Origin: Chloroflexota bacterium
GTDB lineage: Bacteria > Chloroflexota > Dehalococcoidia > Lucifugimonadales > JADFKI01
Length of the DNA stretch: 5,587 bases
Assembly (NCBI GenBank): GCA_009838595.1
Contig: VXRI01000049.1
Location: 1-5,587, forward strand
Reading direction: 5' to 3'
Numbering within the stretch: the first letter of the stretch is position 1; each line of letters begins with the position of its first letter. Both the position numbers and the translations under genes were made by a program. The notes beneath the pieces are model-generated. The model had not been told where the DNA came from. It ran no database searches and saw only the letters and a program-made list of their open reading frames with translations. Positions 5,462 through 5,587 of this stretch are shown one piece after another.

Positions 5462-5587
5462 CTAATTTGCGCTGATTCCTCTGCTTGCTACACCTGCTAC
5501 TCTTCGCAGATATTCGCCCAAGCTCTTGGCGAAACCAGTGCTAGCGCCGACTCCCGGGAAGCCAAAGTCTGTGAGACTCGCTGGAGT
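5462..5587 (-). CDS. Unidentified C-terminal fragment running off the right edge
   Basis: The minus strand is open from the window edge to TAG at 5462-5464, giving 41 residues rich in Gly and small residues (DFGFPGVGASTGF, then KSLGEYLRRVAGVASRG). The second half could form a basic amphipathic helix. I recognise no family. The gene would lie just upstream of, and on the same strand as, the small membrane gene; the promoter-like pair at 5404-5433 suggests that the two are separately transcribed. An opposite-strand frame is also open over part of this stretch (Pro-rich), so coding is not certain. Confidence 0.4.
   Translation of the reverse strand, partial: TPASLTDFGFPGVGASTGFAKSLGEYLRRVAGVASRGISAN

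Overview
The window looks like a piece of a moderately GC-rich bacterial chromosome, most likely an environmental lineage. The combination of a luciferase-like (LLM) oxidoreductase, a crotonase, an OLD-type ATPase and a pentapeptide-repeat protein, plus a 'gtcatttcgag...gaaatgac' intergenic hairpin, reminds me of Chloroflexota such as Dehalococcoidia/SAR202. That assignment is inference from gene content and sequence style; no rRNA or marker gene is present to prove it. Shine-Dalgarno sites of the AGGAGG type precede two of the genes.

Layout. Positions 1-1599 (minus) hold the N-terminal 533 codons of an OLD-family AAA/ABC-type ATPase with a Toprim-like C-terminal part, cut by the left edge. 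A non-coding divergent region of about 280 bases (1600-1882) separates it from the only plus-strand gene, an LLM-family flavin/F420-dependent oxidoreductase (1883-2878). That gene converges, with 32 bases between stops, on an enoyl-CoA hydratase/isomerase family gene (2911-3657, minus). An intergenic region with a perfect 11-bp inverted repeat (3658-3848) follows, then a Qnr-like pentapeptide-repeat protein gene (3849-4589, minus).

The right end (about 4590-5587) differs in character. It is visibly more AT-rich and holds short, membrane-type and decayed reading frames, all on the minus strand. There is an apparently intact 71-residue two-helix membrane protein (5136-5351). A second short membrane-type frame (4709-4915) is interrupted by a stop after five codons. 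A diverged, frameshifted copy of the last ~55-60 bases of the intact membrane gene lies at 4644-4700. A 12-bp inverted repeat sits at 4986-5026, and an unidentified C-terminal fragment (5462-5587) runs off the right edge.

How they fit together. The LLM oxidoreductase and the crotonase are plausible catabolic enzymes but face each other, so they are not one operon. The ATPase and pentapeptide protein are standalone accessory genes here; any partner of the ATPase would lie beyond position 1. The points most worth attention are the replaced catalytic positions in the Toprim part of the ATPase and in the crotonase, the Qnr-type C-terminal signature of the pentapeptide protein, and the cluster of intact and decayed small membrane genes. 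I see no clear evidence of a complete new multi-gene system in this window.
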